Shown piece after piece: positions 15,360 to 21,468 of a DNA stretch of 25,942 nt. A program made the position numbers and the translations under genes. The DNA lies in IMG/VR virus record IMGVR_UViG_3300022202_000005, positions 1 through 25,942 of that record; one strand, given 5' to 3'. The notes under the pieces were generated by a model that saw only the letters and a program-made list of their open reading frames with translations, made no database searches and was not told the origin of the DNA. The stretch is from a virus. Within the stretch, counting starts at the first letter, position 1; every line of letters begins with the position of its first letter.

Positions 15360-15423
15360 AAAATATCGCCTCCTCAGAAAGTATCCCTAGCCAGAGGAGT
15401 GCTGCCATGAGGAGGCGTATTTT
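15360..15423 (-). promoter_or_regulatory. Leader hairpin with 16-bp arms ahead of the 15346 operon
   Basis: On the minus strand, AAAATACGCCTCCTCA and, after a 31-nt loop, TGAGGAGGCGATATTTT pair over 16 bp with a single bulged T. The 3' arm contains an SD-like GAGGAGG and is followed by a T-run, so the element could be an attenuator or terminator for transcripts from the polymerase gene, or a 5' mRNA-stabilising stem for transcripts starting just upstream near 15428. The true SD (TTAAGGAG) lies just downstream. Confidence 0.6.
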
Positions 15424-15434
15424 GACCACACTCT

Positions 15435-15462
15435 ATTGTAACCTGGTTGACATGAAATGCAA
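15435..15462 (-). promoter_or_regulatory. Leftward sigma70-like promoter
   Basis: On the minus strand TTGCAT (15457-15462) and TACAAT (15435-15440) are separated by 16 bp. The -10 matches consensus in five of six positions. It lies in the gap between the 47-aa gene and the 143-aa gene, and would give a transcript that begins almost at the foot of the leader hairpin. Confidence 0.55.
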
Positions 15463-15485
15463 GGAAAATGTGACTTGTTTAACTT

Positions 15486-15629
15486 TTATTTTCTTCGAGT
15501 CTTTCCTCTTTGTTTCCATGCTTTTTTCGAATTAACTCTAACAGGAGTAGGTCTTAAACTTCCGAAATTCTTTATTTGCATGTAATCCCATAGTCGGTTA
15601 TTTCCTGATCGTATGTAATTGATTAACAT
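15486..15629 (-). CDS. Very basic small protein (47 aa)
   Basis: The frame starts with ATG one base after the polymerase stop (TGATATG), using an SD (GAGGATG) within the end of the polymerase gene. It encodes MLINYIRSGNNRLWDYMQIK and then a Lys/Arg-rich tail (SKKAWKQRGKTRRK). About a quarter of the residues are Lys or Arg, which suggests nucleic-acid binding. Coupling to the polymerase suggests a replication-related role, but this is inference. Confidence 0.6.
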   Translation of the reverse strand: MLINYIRSGNNRLWDYMQIKNFGSLRPTPVRVNSKKAWKQRGKTRRK

Positions 15630-15630
15630 A

Positions 15631-18564
15631 TCACATCCTCGCTTTGAATTTTTCTAAATTCTCCAAGTCTCCCCACGATTTACCTATCATGGCATCGACC
15701 GGGAACTTTATAGGTAAGTCAATCCCCCATGCTGCTTTATAGGGAAGATTCGAGAGTTTATCTAAAAACATCTCTGATGCTGCGATTGCATTGTCTTTTG
15801 GAAAGATAAAAAACAATCCGTCGTGGAGTTCGTAGTAAAAATATCCTCCGAACTGAGCAAGCATGTTTCGGGCTACAGCCAAGGCGAGATATTTTTGGTC
15901 TCCGCCGGTACCTTGGATTGGGTAGTTGATGGCTGTGCTCTCCATGGGCCATTTAAAGCGCCCTGCCCAGTTGTCTTTCAACTGCACCCTTCGTCCTGCA
16001 AATGTCTCGGCGTAGCCTAATTCCTTACATTTTGCGATCTGAGAAGCCCAATAACCTCCCACTCTCCTACCTGGAGGTCCTCCCACTCCTGGGTACGACT
16101 CTTTGTAAATGGCCTGGGTGTGGCTGATAAATTGCTCATCAACGTCGAGTTCGTAATCTATTCGAGCTTTTGTTGTGGCAGTTCGGGCACTTACGCGGTA
16201 CTGATACGATAAGTTGCAGTTAGAAACTAAACATCCAGATACAGTGAAGCGATGGCGGGGTCCGGCGTTGGCAATATCGTACACCCTTTTGGTTTGGTGC
16301 TTGGTTTTTCCCACCGCTCTACTATTTTTTCGATGGTTAGTCCTTTCGATACGAGGTTCATAATTACACCTTCTGCATATTTCACATGAGGGTATAAAGT
16401 TCTCAGTACATGGTATACGTGTTTTCTCTGAATTTGTACCTCTTTGTACTTCAGAAACTTGTTTGTTCGTTTGTTGTTCATGTTCTCTGTCTTGGTGATC
16501 AGTCGCAAATTTCCAGGTTCGTAATGACCGTTGTTGTTGATGCGATCTATCTCCAATCCTAAATACGTCGAATGTTGTAGATTGTTCAACATATATGCAA
16601 TAGCTTCGGCAACAGTATTGAATTTGAAGAGTATCCCTCTGGCTCCATAGTTCGCATAGTTTTGGTCGTTGGGGTTCTCGCATCTCTGCTTCATTGCATT
16701 GCATCTTTTCTGTAGACGCATTACAGCTTTGCTGCTTATAATTGCATGACCTCTTTTGGAATGTTGCTCTACAGATGCACAACTTTTGCATTGTGTAGAT
16801 CTGCCCTTGATCAAATTCTGTGGATAAATCCACAAAGCTTCTCCGCATGTGCATTTGCAATGTACACATACTTCGTTTCTCTTGCCTTTCCGTTTGATAT
16901 TTATGCTGTCTATAATTAATTTTCCGAACTGGGTACCTACCATCTCCGGTGATAGTGAGACTATAACCTTTCTTGGCTGCTTCGCCGAATCTAACTTTGC
17001 CGTTTTCCGTATATACTTCATGGTCTTTTGTTGCTGTAAGTCCTTCATACGTAATAACCTCTTTATATCCTTGGTTAATAACTCCTTCATGATTTACCCA
17101 GTCTATACCATCCCATACTTGATCGTCAAGTGAAATTTGCTCTATAGGTATAAGTCCTTTATCTGTTAAAACAAGCTCACCTTCAGCAATACAGAATTTC
17201 CCACACTTACGATCATTCTCTGCTACATCATCTCCTGATTTAGCGAGGATGGCAAGCTGCTTGTAATCTCGTTGTGCAATCTGGGCACCCATGTAGCTAT
17301 GAGCATCTTCACCTGGTGCACAAAGAGAAAGCATGGTTTCATCTCCAGAGGCTACAGCCATCCATCTGAACTCCTGCCCAGCAAAGTCAAATTCTGCAAG
17401 GTAATAGCCCTCTGGTGGTCGAATTAGTCTGCGATACACCTGGCCGCGCTTCCACTGATGAAGTGCTATCCCTACAGGGACTTTTACTTTTTTCTCTATC
17501 CATTCGTCGGGCTTTCTTTTATAAGTTTTCAGAACTTTTCTTTTACATGTATCACTGGAAGCATATGTGATCCTGGATGTATATGTGGAAAAGATTTTAG
17601 GTTGAGGTCTCACAAACCCATCACCGTTGTATTCCAAACTATTTATTGTACCGATGGCGTACTTTTTCCTGTTGCCTTTGGCTTCCCTGAGCTTTTTAAG
17701 AATGCCACATCTCGGGTCAATTAATGCTAGGTCGTAAAGAGCATATTTATCGGTAGAGGGAAGTTGTGTTTTCTTAGAAAATCTCTCTGCAACCATCCCC
17801 CATGTTTCATATATAAGTTTTTGTAGCTGCTTAGGGCTTCCGATGTTTACACCTCTAGCCTCTGGAGCAACAGATATTAATTCTCTGTAAATCTCTATGG
17901 CTTCTTTACCTAAAATGTCTGCCAGTACTTGAGCATCTTCTTTAGTAGACTTTATCCCAAGCACTTTGTTTTTTGCCATCATAGGGATGCACCTAGCTTC
18001 GATACGAGCCACGTTGCGTTGGCGTGAGCCCAACATCCTCCAGAACTTTTCTGCGAGCCTGGCGGTCCACAGTGCGTCCATTTCGTTACGATGAAGGAGA
18101 AGCTTCATACTATCATCATCTGTAGCTGCAAAATCATCGAAATCCTTAAATCCGGCTTCATCCGGATAGAACTCATGCATTGCTGATTCAAGGGAGTAGC
18201 TTTTACGCTTAGACTTCGGAATATCATCACCCTCTGGTTCTACTACTGCATGTCTCCACAAGAGCATAGCATCCAACCATTTGGCTTGGAAAACTTCATT
18301 CTCCAGCCCGATAGCAATACACCACGCAGCATCAAAAGCTACATTCCATCCAGTTATGTATGAATTTGACATTATCGCGTAGTTAAGCATTTTCTTAACT
18401 TGATTTGGTTCTGGGTAAAGTCTTCCAGCAGTTTTGTCTCCTACAGAAATACTTGCTGCTTTTATTCTCGCTTCTCCTGTAAGGCAGCGGAACGGTTGCA
18501 ACATGTATTCGTCGAGATCCCCTTCGGTCTCAAGGTCGAAGCCAACTATCGATAGATCTGCCAT
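15631..18564 (-). CDS. polA: Family A DNA polymerase with 3'-5' exonuclease, interrupted by an intein
   Basis: The 977-residue precursor should splice to a 652-residue replicative polymerase. Residues 6-15 (SIVGFDLETEG) are exonuclease motif I. Polymerase motif A is YYLAEFDFAGQEFR (catalytic Asp393), motif B (O-helix) is RKCGKF...CNLSYQYR with R452, and motif C is YELHDGLFF (His914, Asp915). The intein occupies residues 458-782, exactly within motif B, so the enzyme is inactive until spliced. The start at 18564 (MADLSIVGFD) was chosen over 18609 because GAGAAGG lies upstream and the longer form would overlap the XRE gene. The stop is followed immediately by the 47-aa gene. Family assignment is firm. 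Confidence 0.95.
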   Translation of the reverse strand: MADLSIVGFDLETEGDLDEYMLQPFRCLTGEARIKAASISVGDKTAGRLYPEPNQVKKMLNYAIMSNSYITGWNVAFDAAWCIAIGLENEVFQAKWLDAMLLWRHAVVEPEGDDIPKSKRKSYSLESAMHEFYPDEAGFKDFDDFAATDDDSMKLLLHRNEMDALWTARLAEKFWRMLGSRQRNVARIEARCIPMMAKNKVLGIKSTKEDAQVLADILGKEAIEIYRELISVAPEARGVNIGSPKQLQKLIYETWGMVAERFSKKTQLPSTDKYALYDLALIDPRCGILKKLREAKGNRKKYAIGTINSLEYNGDGFVRPQPKIFSTYTSRITYASSDTCKRKVLKTYKRKPDEWIEKKVKVPVGIALHQWKRGQVYRRLIRPPEGYYLAEFDFAGQEFRWMAVASGDETMLSLCAPGEDAHSYMGAQIAQRDYKQLAILAKSGDDVAENDRKCGKFCIAEGELVLTDKGLIPIEQISLDDQVWDGIDWVNHEGVINQGYKEVITYEGLTATKDHEVYTENGKVRFGEAAKKGYSLTITGDGRYPVRKINYRQHKYQTERQEKRSMCTLQMHMRRSFVDLSTEFDQGQIYTMQKLCICRATFQKRSCNYKQQSCNASTEKMQCNEAEMREPQRPKLCELWSQRDTLQIQYCCRSYCIYVEQSTTFDVFRIGDRSHQQQRSLRTWKFATDHQDREHEQQTNKQVSEVQRGTNSEKTRIPCTENFIPSCEICRRCNYEPRIERTNHRKNSRAVGKTKHQTKRVYDIANAGPRHRFTVSGCLVSNCNLSYQYRVSARTATTKARIDYELDVDEQFISHTQAIYKESYPGVGGPPGRRVGGYWASQIAKCKELGYAETFAGRRVQLKDNWAGRFKWPMESTAINYPIQGTGGDQKYLALAVARNMLAQFGGYFYYELHDGLFFIFPKDNAIAASEMFLDKLSNLPYKAAWGIDLPIKFPVDAMIGKSWGDLENLEKFKARM
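16219..17193 (-). mobile_element. Intein in polymerase motif B (325 residues)
   Basis: The intein begins at Cys458 of the precursor (CIAEGELVLTDKGLIPIEQI, block A), has block B at TATKDHEVY (Thr512, His515), and ends with block F RVYDIANAGPRHRFTV (760-775) and block G CLVSN followed by extein Cys783. The N-terminal Cys, terminal Asn and +1 Cys are all present. The penultimate residue is Ser instead of the usual His. In the polymerase frame, residues about 541-751 have no intein or endonuclease homology and are rich in Gln, Arg, Cys and Thr. That stretch is the +1-frame image of a homing endonuclease gene. The whole 975-bp unit is the presumed mobile element. Splicing itself is inferred. Confidence 0.93.
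16227..17048 (-). CDS. HNH-type homing endonuclease nested out of frame inside the intein
   Basis: The open frame begins at 17090 (287 codons) and is in the +1 frame relative to the polymerase. The start at 17048 was chosen because AAAGAGG lies 9 bp upstream; 17090 has no SD. Numbered from 17090, the core runs from about residue 50 to 260: VGTQFGKLII, a zinc site CVHCKCTCG plus CKSC (75-104), MKQRCENPNDQNYANYGARGI (133-153), the HNH core LEIDRINNNGHYEPGNLRLI (179-198), NMNNKR, and a C-terminal DNA-binding-like segment (LVSKGLTIEKIVERW). It would cut an intein-less polymerase gene to drive homing. The TAG stop (16227-16229) lies 8 bp before the intein ends, so the gene travels wholly within the intein. 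The first 35 codons after 17048 and the last 25 overprint conserved splicing blocks. Confidence 0.9.
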   Translation of the reverse strand: MKDLQQQKTMKYIRKTAKLDSAKQPRKVIVSLSPEMVGTQFGKLIIDSINIKRKGKRNEVCVHCKCTCGEALWIYPQNLIKGRSTQCKSCASVEQHSKRGHAIISSKAVMRLQKRCNAMKQRCENPNDQNYANYGARGILFKFNTVAEAIAYMLNNLQHSTYLGLEIDRINNNGHYEPGNLRLITKTENMNNKRTNKFLKYKEVQIQRKHVYHVLRTLYPHVKYAEGVIMNLVSKGLTIEKIVERWEKPSTKPKGCTILPTPDPAIASLYLDV

Positions 18565-18565
18565 T

Positions 18566-18772
18566 TTAAACCTTCTCGGTTTTATACGATTCTTCCATCT
18601 TCTTAGCATAATTATCTAATTTTACCAATTTCTCCAAGAAGATGGGAGATGGTTTGCTCTCACCTCTTTCCCACCTTCCTATGGTTATGGCTGTGGATGT
18701 GACCAAATTAGCCATCTGTGCCTGGGTTCGTCCTAAGAATACTCTTATGTGCTTGATTCTTTCTGGTGTCAT
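18566..18772 (-). CDS. XRE-family HTH transcriptional regulator (68 aa)
   Basis: The protein is a single Cro/CI-type helix-turn-helix: ERIKHIRVFLGRTQAQMANLVTSTAITIGRWERGESKPS, where TQAQMANLV and STAITIGRWERG form the two helices, followed by a short helical tail. It is short, like Cro, and lacks a dimerisation or cleavage domain. It has an excellent SD (AAAGGAGAACAAAATG) and sits directly ahead of the polymerase gene. It is one candidate for binding the repeated palindromes in the control region at 21.5-22.2 kb. Confidence 0.88.
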   Translation of the reverse strand: MTPERIKHIRVFLGRTQAQMANLVTSTAITIGRWERGESKPSPIFLEKLVKLDNYAKKMEESYKTEKV

Positions 18773-18804
18773 TTTGTTCTCCTTTTGCTTTAAACTGGAT
18801 TAGC

Positions 18805-19026
18805 CTACTCTACAATCTCACAATGTATAATATATTGTGTGTGTAGCCGTATAACTGCCGCACATTCATCGCACTGTTGTTCCTCACCATCAAGATCTCC
18901 TGCAACTCTTGGCGGCATTTTTAGCACATGGTAACGAAGAAGTGAACATTCTCCAGCTTTTGATTGATACTCTATTTCCGCTCCACATTTTGGACATGTG
19001 ACAATTGCTGTATCATACATTCCCAT
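18805..19026 (-). CDS. MGMYDT-type zinc-ribbon phage protein (73 aa)
   Basis: It begins MGMYDTAIVTCPKCGAEIEYQSKAGEC and later has CDEC, so CxxC ... CxxC forms a zinc ribbon. Small proteins starting MGMYDT with a following CPxCG and QSKAGEC are widespread in tailed phages and have no established function. The start is supported by AGGAGAAGG. Sequence between the zinc pairs (MPPRVAGDLDGEEQQ) is typical of the family. Confidence 0.85.
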   Translation of the reverse strand: MGMYDTAIVTCPKCGAEIEYQSKAGECSLLRYHVLKMPPRVAGDLDGEEQQCDECAAVIRLHTQYIIHCEIVE

Positions 19027-19096
19027 TATCCTTCTCCTTTAATCATCTGTTAGTTCGGAACGATGGTTAAGCGTCCAACCATGCTGTTTAATTAAA

Positions 19097-19315
19097 TCAA
19101 GAAAGACTCACTAAAATTTCTCGGGCTTCTTTGTTATCTTCTAGCCATTCAAGCAAGGTTTCCCACTCTATTTTACATCCGTCTGAGTTACCATATATCT
19201 TGTTGTCTTCGTACCAATCTTTAAGTTCTAAGACTCTCTCATGTGCAACTGCTTTTTGTCTTGTGTTGTGCAGAGTCCCATCAACGGTCCTAAATAATGT
19301 TGTTTCTTCTATCAT
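19097..19315 (-). CDS. Conserved small phage protein (72 aa)
   Basis: It begins MIEETTLFRTVDGTLHNTRQKAVAHERVLEL and is acidic and helical afterwards (LLEWLEDNKEAREIL). The N-terminus, a short strand plus D-G-T-(L/I)-H followed by an Ala/Glu helix, resembles the 69-aa protein encoded at 22212-22421 (YVADDGTLHHIPQEVNEH), and both belong to a type common in phage early regions. The SD is GGAGAAT. Function unknown. Confidence 0.75.
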   Translation of the reverse strand: MIEETTLFRTVDGTLHNTRQKAVAHERVLELKDWYEDNKIYGNSDGCKIEWETLLEWLEDNKEAREILVSLS

Positions 19316-19336
19316 GGTTATTCTCCATCCAAAATT

Positions 19337-19411
19337 TTAAATATAAGCAATTGTAAAAACAATTGCCACCATACCCCAGAGTGTTAATGCGAGTATTTGT
19401 ATAAAAAACAT
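19337..19411 (-). CDS. Single-pass membrane microprotein (24 aa)
   Basis: The frame encodes MFFIQILALTLWGMVAIVF and then TIAYI, almost entirely hydrophobic and just long enough for one membrane helix. The SD is near perfect (AAAGGAGGGAAA before the ATG). It lies between two short genes in the same operon, in a stretch otherwise lacking genes. It could be a small membrane effector; its role is unknown. Confidence 0.55.
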   Translation of the reverse strand: MFFIQILALTLWGMVAIVFTIAYI

Positions 19412-19535
19412 TTTCCCTCCTTTGGTTAAATCCAAGTCATAAGCCATTGTCCGTTTCCCCTAAGCCAATAGCTTATAAGCCGGGTTTAATCGTGCATGTA
19501 CATATTTATACCTCTCTGTTCATTTTGTTCCTTAG
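19412..19535. other. Short non-coding gap in the small-gene operon
   Basis: No convincing frame is present between the membrane microprotein and the 40-aa gene. Two very short frames (5 codons each) with SD-like purines occur near 19500-19525 but are too small to call. A 5-bp inverted repeat (taagc/gctta) lies near 19471-19485. The segment may only hold leader sequence for the microprotein. Confidence 0.4.
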
Positions 19536-19658
19536 TTATGGTTGTGTTTGGAAAATGTAGTAATAAACCATATCTAGTCTCTCAGCGGGAGCATGTTCCC
19601 AATAAATAGGAGACTCGATTAGTACAGATATGGCGTCTCTCATTAATAAATGTTGCAT
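19536..19658 (-). CDS. Small hypothetical protein (40 aa)
   Basis: The protein reads MQHLLMRDAISVLIESPIYW and continues EHAPAERLDMVYYYIFQTQP. The ATG is 2 bp after the stop of the 60-aa gene, and the SD (GGAG) lies within the end of that gene, so the two are translationally coupled. It is acidic-aromatic and probably helical. No family known. Confidence 0.55.
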   Translation of the reverse strand: MQHLLMRDAISVLIESPIYWEHAPAERLDMVYYYIFQTQP

Positions 19659-19660
19659 AC

Positions 19661-19843
19661 TTATTTTACTCCTGTTGTCTTTTCAACACAATAAGTAGGA
19701 AAAGTCACTTTCTGACCACTCCCAAGTCTGCGACCTATACATGTTGCAGATGGTTCGGTGGTTTTGGGTAGTTTCTCAACACGGACTAGGATGAACTTAT
19801 TTCCAGGTCCTTGTGGTACTAGAACTACATCGTTTAGTTTCAT
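19661..19843 (-). CDS. Small hypothetical protein, SH3-like (60 aa)
   Basis: The sequence MKLNDVVLVPQGPGNKFILVRVEKL followed by VTFPTYCVEKTTGVK alternates strands and turns, like a small beta barrel. No family was recognised. GCGGAG lies upstream of the ATG, inside the end of the preceding 59-aa gene. Neighbours on both sides are of similar size, in one leftward operon. Confidence 0.65.
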   Translation of the reverse strand: MKLNDVVLVPQGPGNKFILVRVEKLPKTTEPSATCIGRRLGSGQKVTFPTYCVEKTTGVK

Positions 19844-19845
19844 AG

Positions 19846-20025
19846 TTATGCTCCGCTCTCTTTATACCATTTTTCCCATTCTCTCCACCAGGATAGCCGA
19901 TAACCTCCGCGCTCTGCGTCCATGTCTCGTCGATCTCGCCAAGACAGTGTATAATCTTGTGGGGATGGTTTTGGGTGCCTGTCGTCTCGCCAAGTTGCTG
20001 CAGGTTTTCTTAGTGTATTTGGCAT
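19846..20025 (-). CDS. Trp/Arg-rich small protein (59 aa)
   Basis: The frame encodes MPNTLRKPAATWRDDRHPKP, then LSWRDRRDMDAERGGY and RLSWWREWEKWYKESGA. Six Trp and more than ten Arg occur in 59 residues, with WRDxR-type segments repeated. It has a good SD (GGGAGATAAAACC before ATG) and fits exactly between neighbouring genes, its stop lying in the next gene's leader. The composition suggests binding to nucleic acid or membrane, or an inhibitory peptide; this is speculation. Confidence 0.6.
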   Translation of the reverse strand: MPNTLRKPAATWRDDRHPKPSPQDYTLSWRDRRDMDAERGGYRLSWWREWEKWYKESGA

Positions 20026-20029
20026 GGTT

Positions 20030-20296
20030 TTATCTCCCAGTTGCGAGTATTATGCCGTCAATATAGGAGGCTATGCGGTAATAGAGTTCTCTTTTTGGTA
20101 CATGGCCACAGTTAAATACATCGTTGGAACCACCACCATTAGATATACGGTGCAGCGAGACACCACCATATGCATAATCGATATGGTAGTTACCTGCATT
20201 CGCGCCTTTGCCCTGCGTGTAGGGTTCTGCAGGGCTTTTGGTTATTTCGTTGAGGCAATCGACCTTTTGATCTAACATTTTTTGTGTGATTCTCAT
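20030..20296 (-). CDS. Conserved MRITQKML-family phage protein (88 aa)
   Basis: It reads MRITQKMLDQKVDCLNEITK, then GNYHIDYAYGGVSLHRISNGGG, DVFNCGHVPKRELYYRIASYIDGI. This layout (N-terminal helix, GNYH...AYGGVSLHR core, final helix) matches a small protein found in many phages of Gram-negative hosts, with no known function. The start at 20296 was chosen for its AAAGGAGAACAAAATG context and ATGA overlap with the upstream gene; the longer frame to 20329 lacks an SD. Confidence 0.85.
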   Translation of the reverse strand: MRITQKMLDQKVDCLNEITKSPAEPYTQGKGANAGNYHIDYAYGGVSLHRISNGGGSNDVFNCGHVPKRELYYRIASYIDGIILATGR

Positions 20297-20598
20297 TTTG
20301 TTCTCCTTTGATTGTTTAACACTTCCCATCTTGTATGGCTCTTGGCGGCTTTATATGCGCAAAGTTCCCAAAGACTAAGATTCGCACTGAGATCCCATAA
20401 AGACTCCAAATAGATATAATCATTTGATTGCATTTGATTACACGCTCTGGAAGCGGTTCTCTTAGCCTCTTTGAGTGATTTCGCAAGAAAGACAGCCACG
20501 AACTTTGATTTTTCTAGAGTTACACGATATATCTGTTTATCTTCATAGTCGCAGAAATGTGGCGGAATGTACCTTTTTATAATGTAATTTCTGTTCAT
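20293..20598 (-). CDS. Small hypothetical protein (101 aa)
   Basis: The N-terminal half has strands (YIIKRYIPPHF, QIYRVTLEKSKFVAVFLAKSL) and a helix EAKRTASRACNQM. The C-terminal half is helical and Trp-containing (LESLWDLSANLSLWELCAYKAAK). No family was recognised. The start is weakly supported (AAAGATAAAT upstream), and the stop overlaps the next ATG. Confidence 0.65.
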   Translation of the reverse strand: MNRNYIIKRYIPPHFCDYEDKQIYRVTLEKSKFVAVFLAKSLKEAKRTASRACNQMQSNDYIYLESLWDLSANLSLWELCAYKAAKSHTRWEVLNNQRRTK

Positions 20599-20603
20599 AG
20601 TAT

Positions 20604-20777
20604 TTATCTTTCTGCAATATTCAAATATTTATAGACCTGATAACGCAAATCTTGGATTACTGAACTAGTATGGTAATTCATCGACCAGTACCAATTGTTG
20701 AGATAGTGCAATTCAGCTTGTGTTGGATTTTTCTTTTCTAACAAATCTCTGATGCTTCTCTCATCCGTGTTAGACAT
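20604..20777 (-). CDS. Small hypothetical protein (57 aa)
   Basis: It begins MSNTDERSIRDLLEKKNPTQAELHYLNNWYWSMNY, followed by a helix ending YKYLNIAER. No motif is visible. The start at 20777 is backed by TGAGGAGAGCAAAATG. A longer frame to 20870 exists but overlaps the Lar-like gene in another frame and lacks an SD. Confidence 0.65.
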   Translation of the reverse strand: MSNTDERSIRDLLEKKNPTQAELHYLNNWYWSMNYHTSSVIQDLRYQVYKYLNIAER

Positions 20778-20787
20778 TTTGCTCTCC

Positions 20788-20991
20788 TCAGTTGGTTGAT
20801 CTATGTGCCTCATTCCACACTCGTACAGCTTCTGCGTATGTTTCGCTTCTGCTGTGGAAAGCATGTTCAAGCATTACATACCAGGTATGGCAGCAATCAC
20901 CTGAAGCCATTTCAAAATTGTAATCGGCATCGTGTAAAATATCTAGATCTTCTGGAGTTTTTCCACAAGGGCATTTAGAAAGTTTTGGCAT
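20788..20991 (-). CDS. Lar-like (restriction alleviation type) zinc protein (67 aa)
   Basis: It contains SKCPCGKTPED, a central GDCCHTWYVMLEH and a C-terminal SETYAEAVRVWNEAHR. The combination of an N-terminal Cys pair followed by G-x-P, a second Cys pair and a final A-x-x-x-W-N-x-A helix is that of Lar-like phage proteins, some of which reduce type I restriction of incoming DNA. The function here is therefore inferred from family resemblance. It has an AAAGGAGAACAAAATG start and lies directly downstream of the first copy of the repeated RNA leader element. Confidence 0.75.
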   Translation of the reverse strand: MPKLSKCPCGKTPEDLDILHDADYNFEMASGDCCHTWYVMLEHAFHSRSETYAEAVRVWNEAHRSTN

Positions 20992-21007
20992 TTTGTTCTC
21001 CTTTAGT

Positions 21008-21063
21008 TAATTAATCTGTCACCGGATAGCGGACATCATTGCTACCCGGTAAGAGGTTAATTA
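21008..21063 (-). ncRNA. Structured leader element, copy 1
   Basis: In the transcript, TAATTAA pairs with TTAATTA (outer stem), an internal loop (CCTCTT/GACAGA) follows, then ACCGGGTAGC pairs with GCTATCCGGT (10 bp, one G-U) around the loop AATGATGTCC. It fills the gap between the stop of the 135-aa gene and the SD of the Lar-like gene. No U-run follows, so it is not a simple terminator. It is 49/56 identical to copy 2 at 23134-23189. It is probably a cis-acting RNA (translation control, processing or stability). Confidence 0.7.
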
Positions 21064-21468
21064 TCTTTGTTTTATCATCTCGTCGGCTATAATGTACGCG
21101 CTCTCTACCATGTATGTAGGATTTTCGTCATATCTGATGGAAACAAGAGCAGCCAGTGCAAATTTATCACGGATTGTCAATGTGTCCGGGTCTGGTGACT
21201 TCTCAGGTTGCTTTGTTGTTTCTTCAACCTTTTTGACGAATCTGCTTGTATGGAGAAAGATTCTCCCGAGATTGTCTTTAACAAAAATATCATGGACAAC
21301 ACCAAATAGATTGATGCATCTGTCATGTGTATTTATACGAATTACCTCAACCACATCACCTTTTAAATTGATAGAGGGATCAGGTGTTTGATGGTCGAGC
21401 TTATCCACTCTTAAAATAAAGGGATTGTCACGTATAATTACTTTATCACCAACTTTTAAATCAGTCAT
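21061..21468 (-). CDS. Conserved phage protein (135 aa)
   Basis: The N-terminal 75 residues look like a small beta barrel (LKVGDKVIIRDN, LKGDVVEVIRIN, NLFGVVHDIFVKDNLGRIFLH). After a charged linker (KKVEETTKQPEKSPDPD) the C-terminus reads IRDKFALAALVSI ... AYIIADEMIKQR, a short helical motif (IRD-x-FA-x-x-ALxxx ... AYxxADxMLxxR) found at the end of many phage proteins of unknown function. SD AAGAGG. It is the first gene after the promoter at 21540-21568. Confidence 0.8.
   Translation of the reverse strand: MTDLKVGDKVIIRDNPFILRVDKLDHQTPDPSINLKGDVVEVIRINTHDRCINLFGVVHDIFVKDNLGRIFLHTSRFVKKVEETTKQPEKSPDPDTLTIRDKFALAALVSIRYDENPTYMVESAYIIADEMIKQR

Noticed and set aside
15758-15952. Minus-strand 64-codon frame inside the polymerase
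   Set aside because: It is a different-frame shadow of polymerase motif C sequence. Unlike the nested endonuclease it has no domain and no start signal.
16849-17133. Plus-strand 94-codon frame across the intein
   Set aside because: It is antisense to both the intein and the endonuclease, with no SD and hydrophobic composition typical of an antisense shadow.
19027-19096. Possible short frame reading FLDLIKQHGWTLNH between two genes
   Set aside because: It has no ATG, GTG or TTG start in frame and no SD, although the peptide looks protein-like; at most a remnant.
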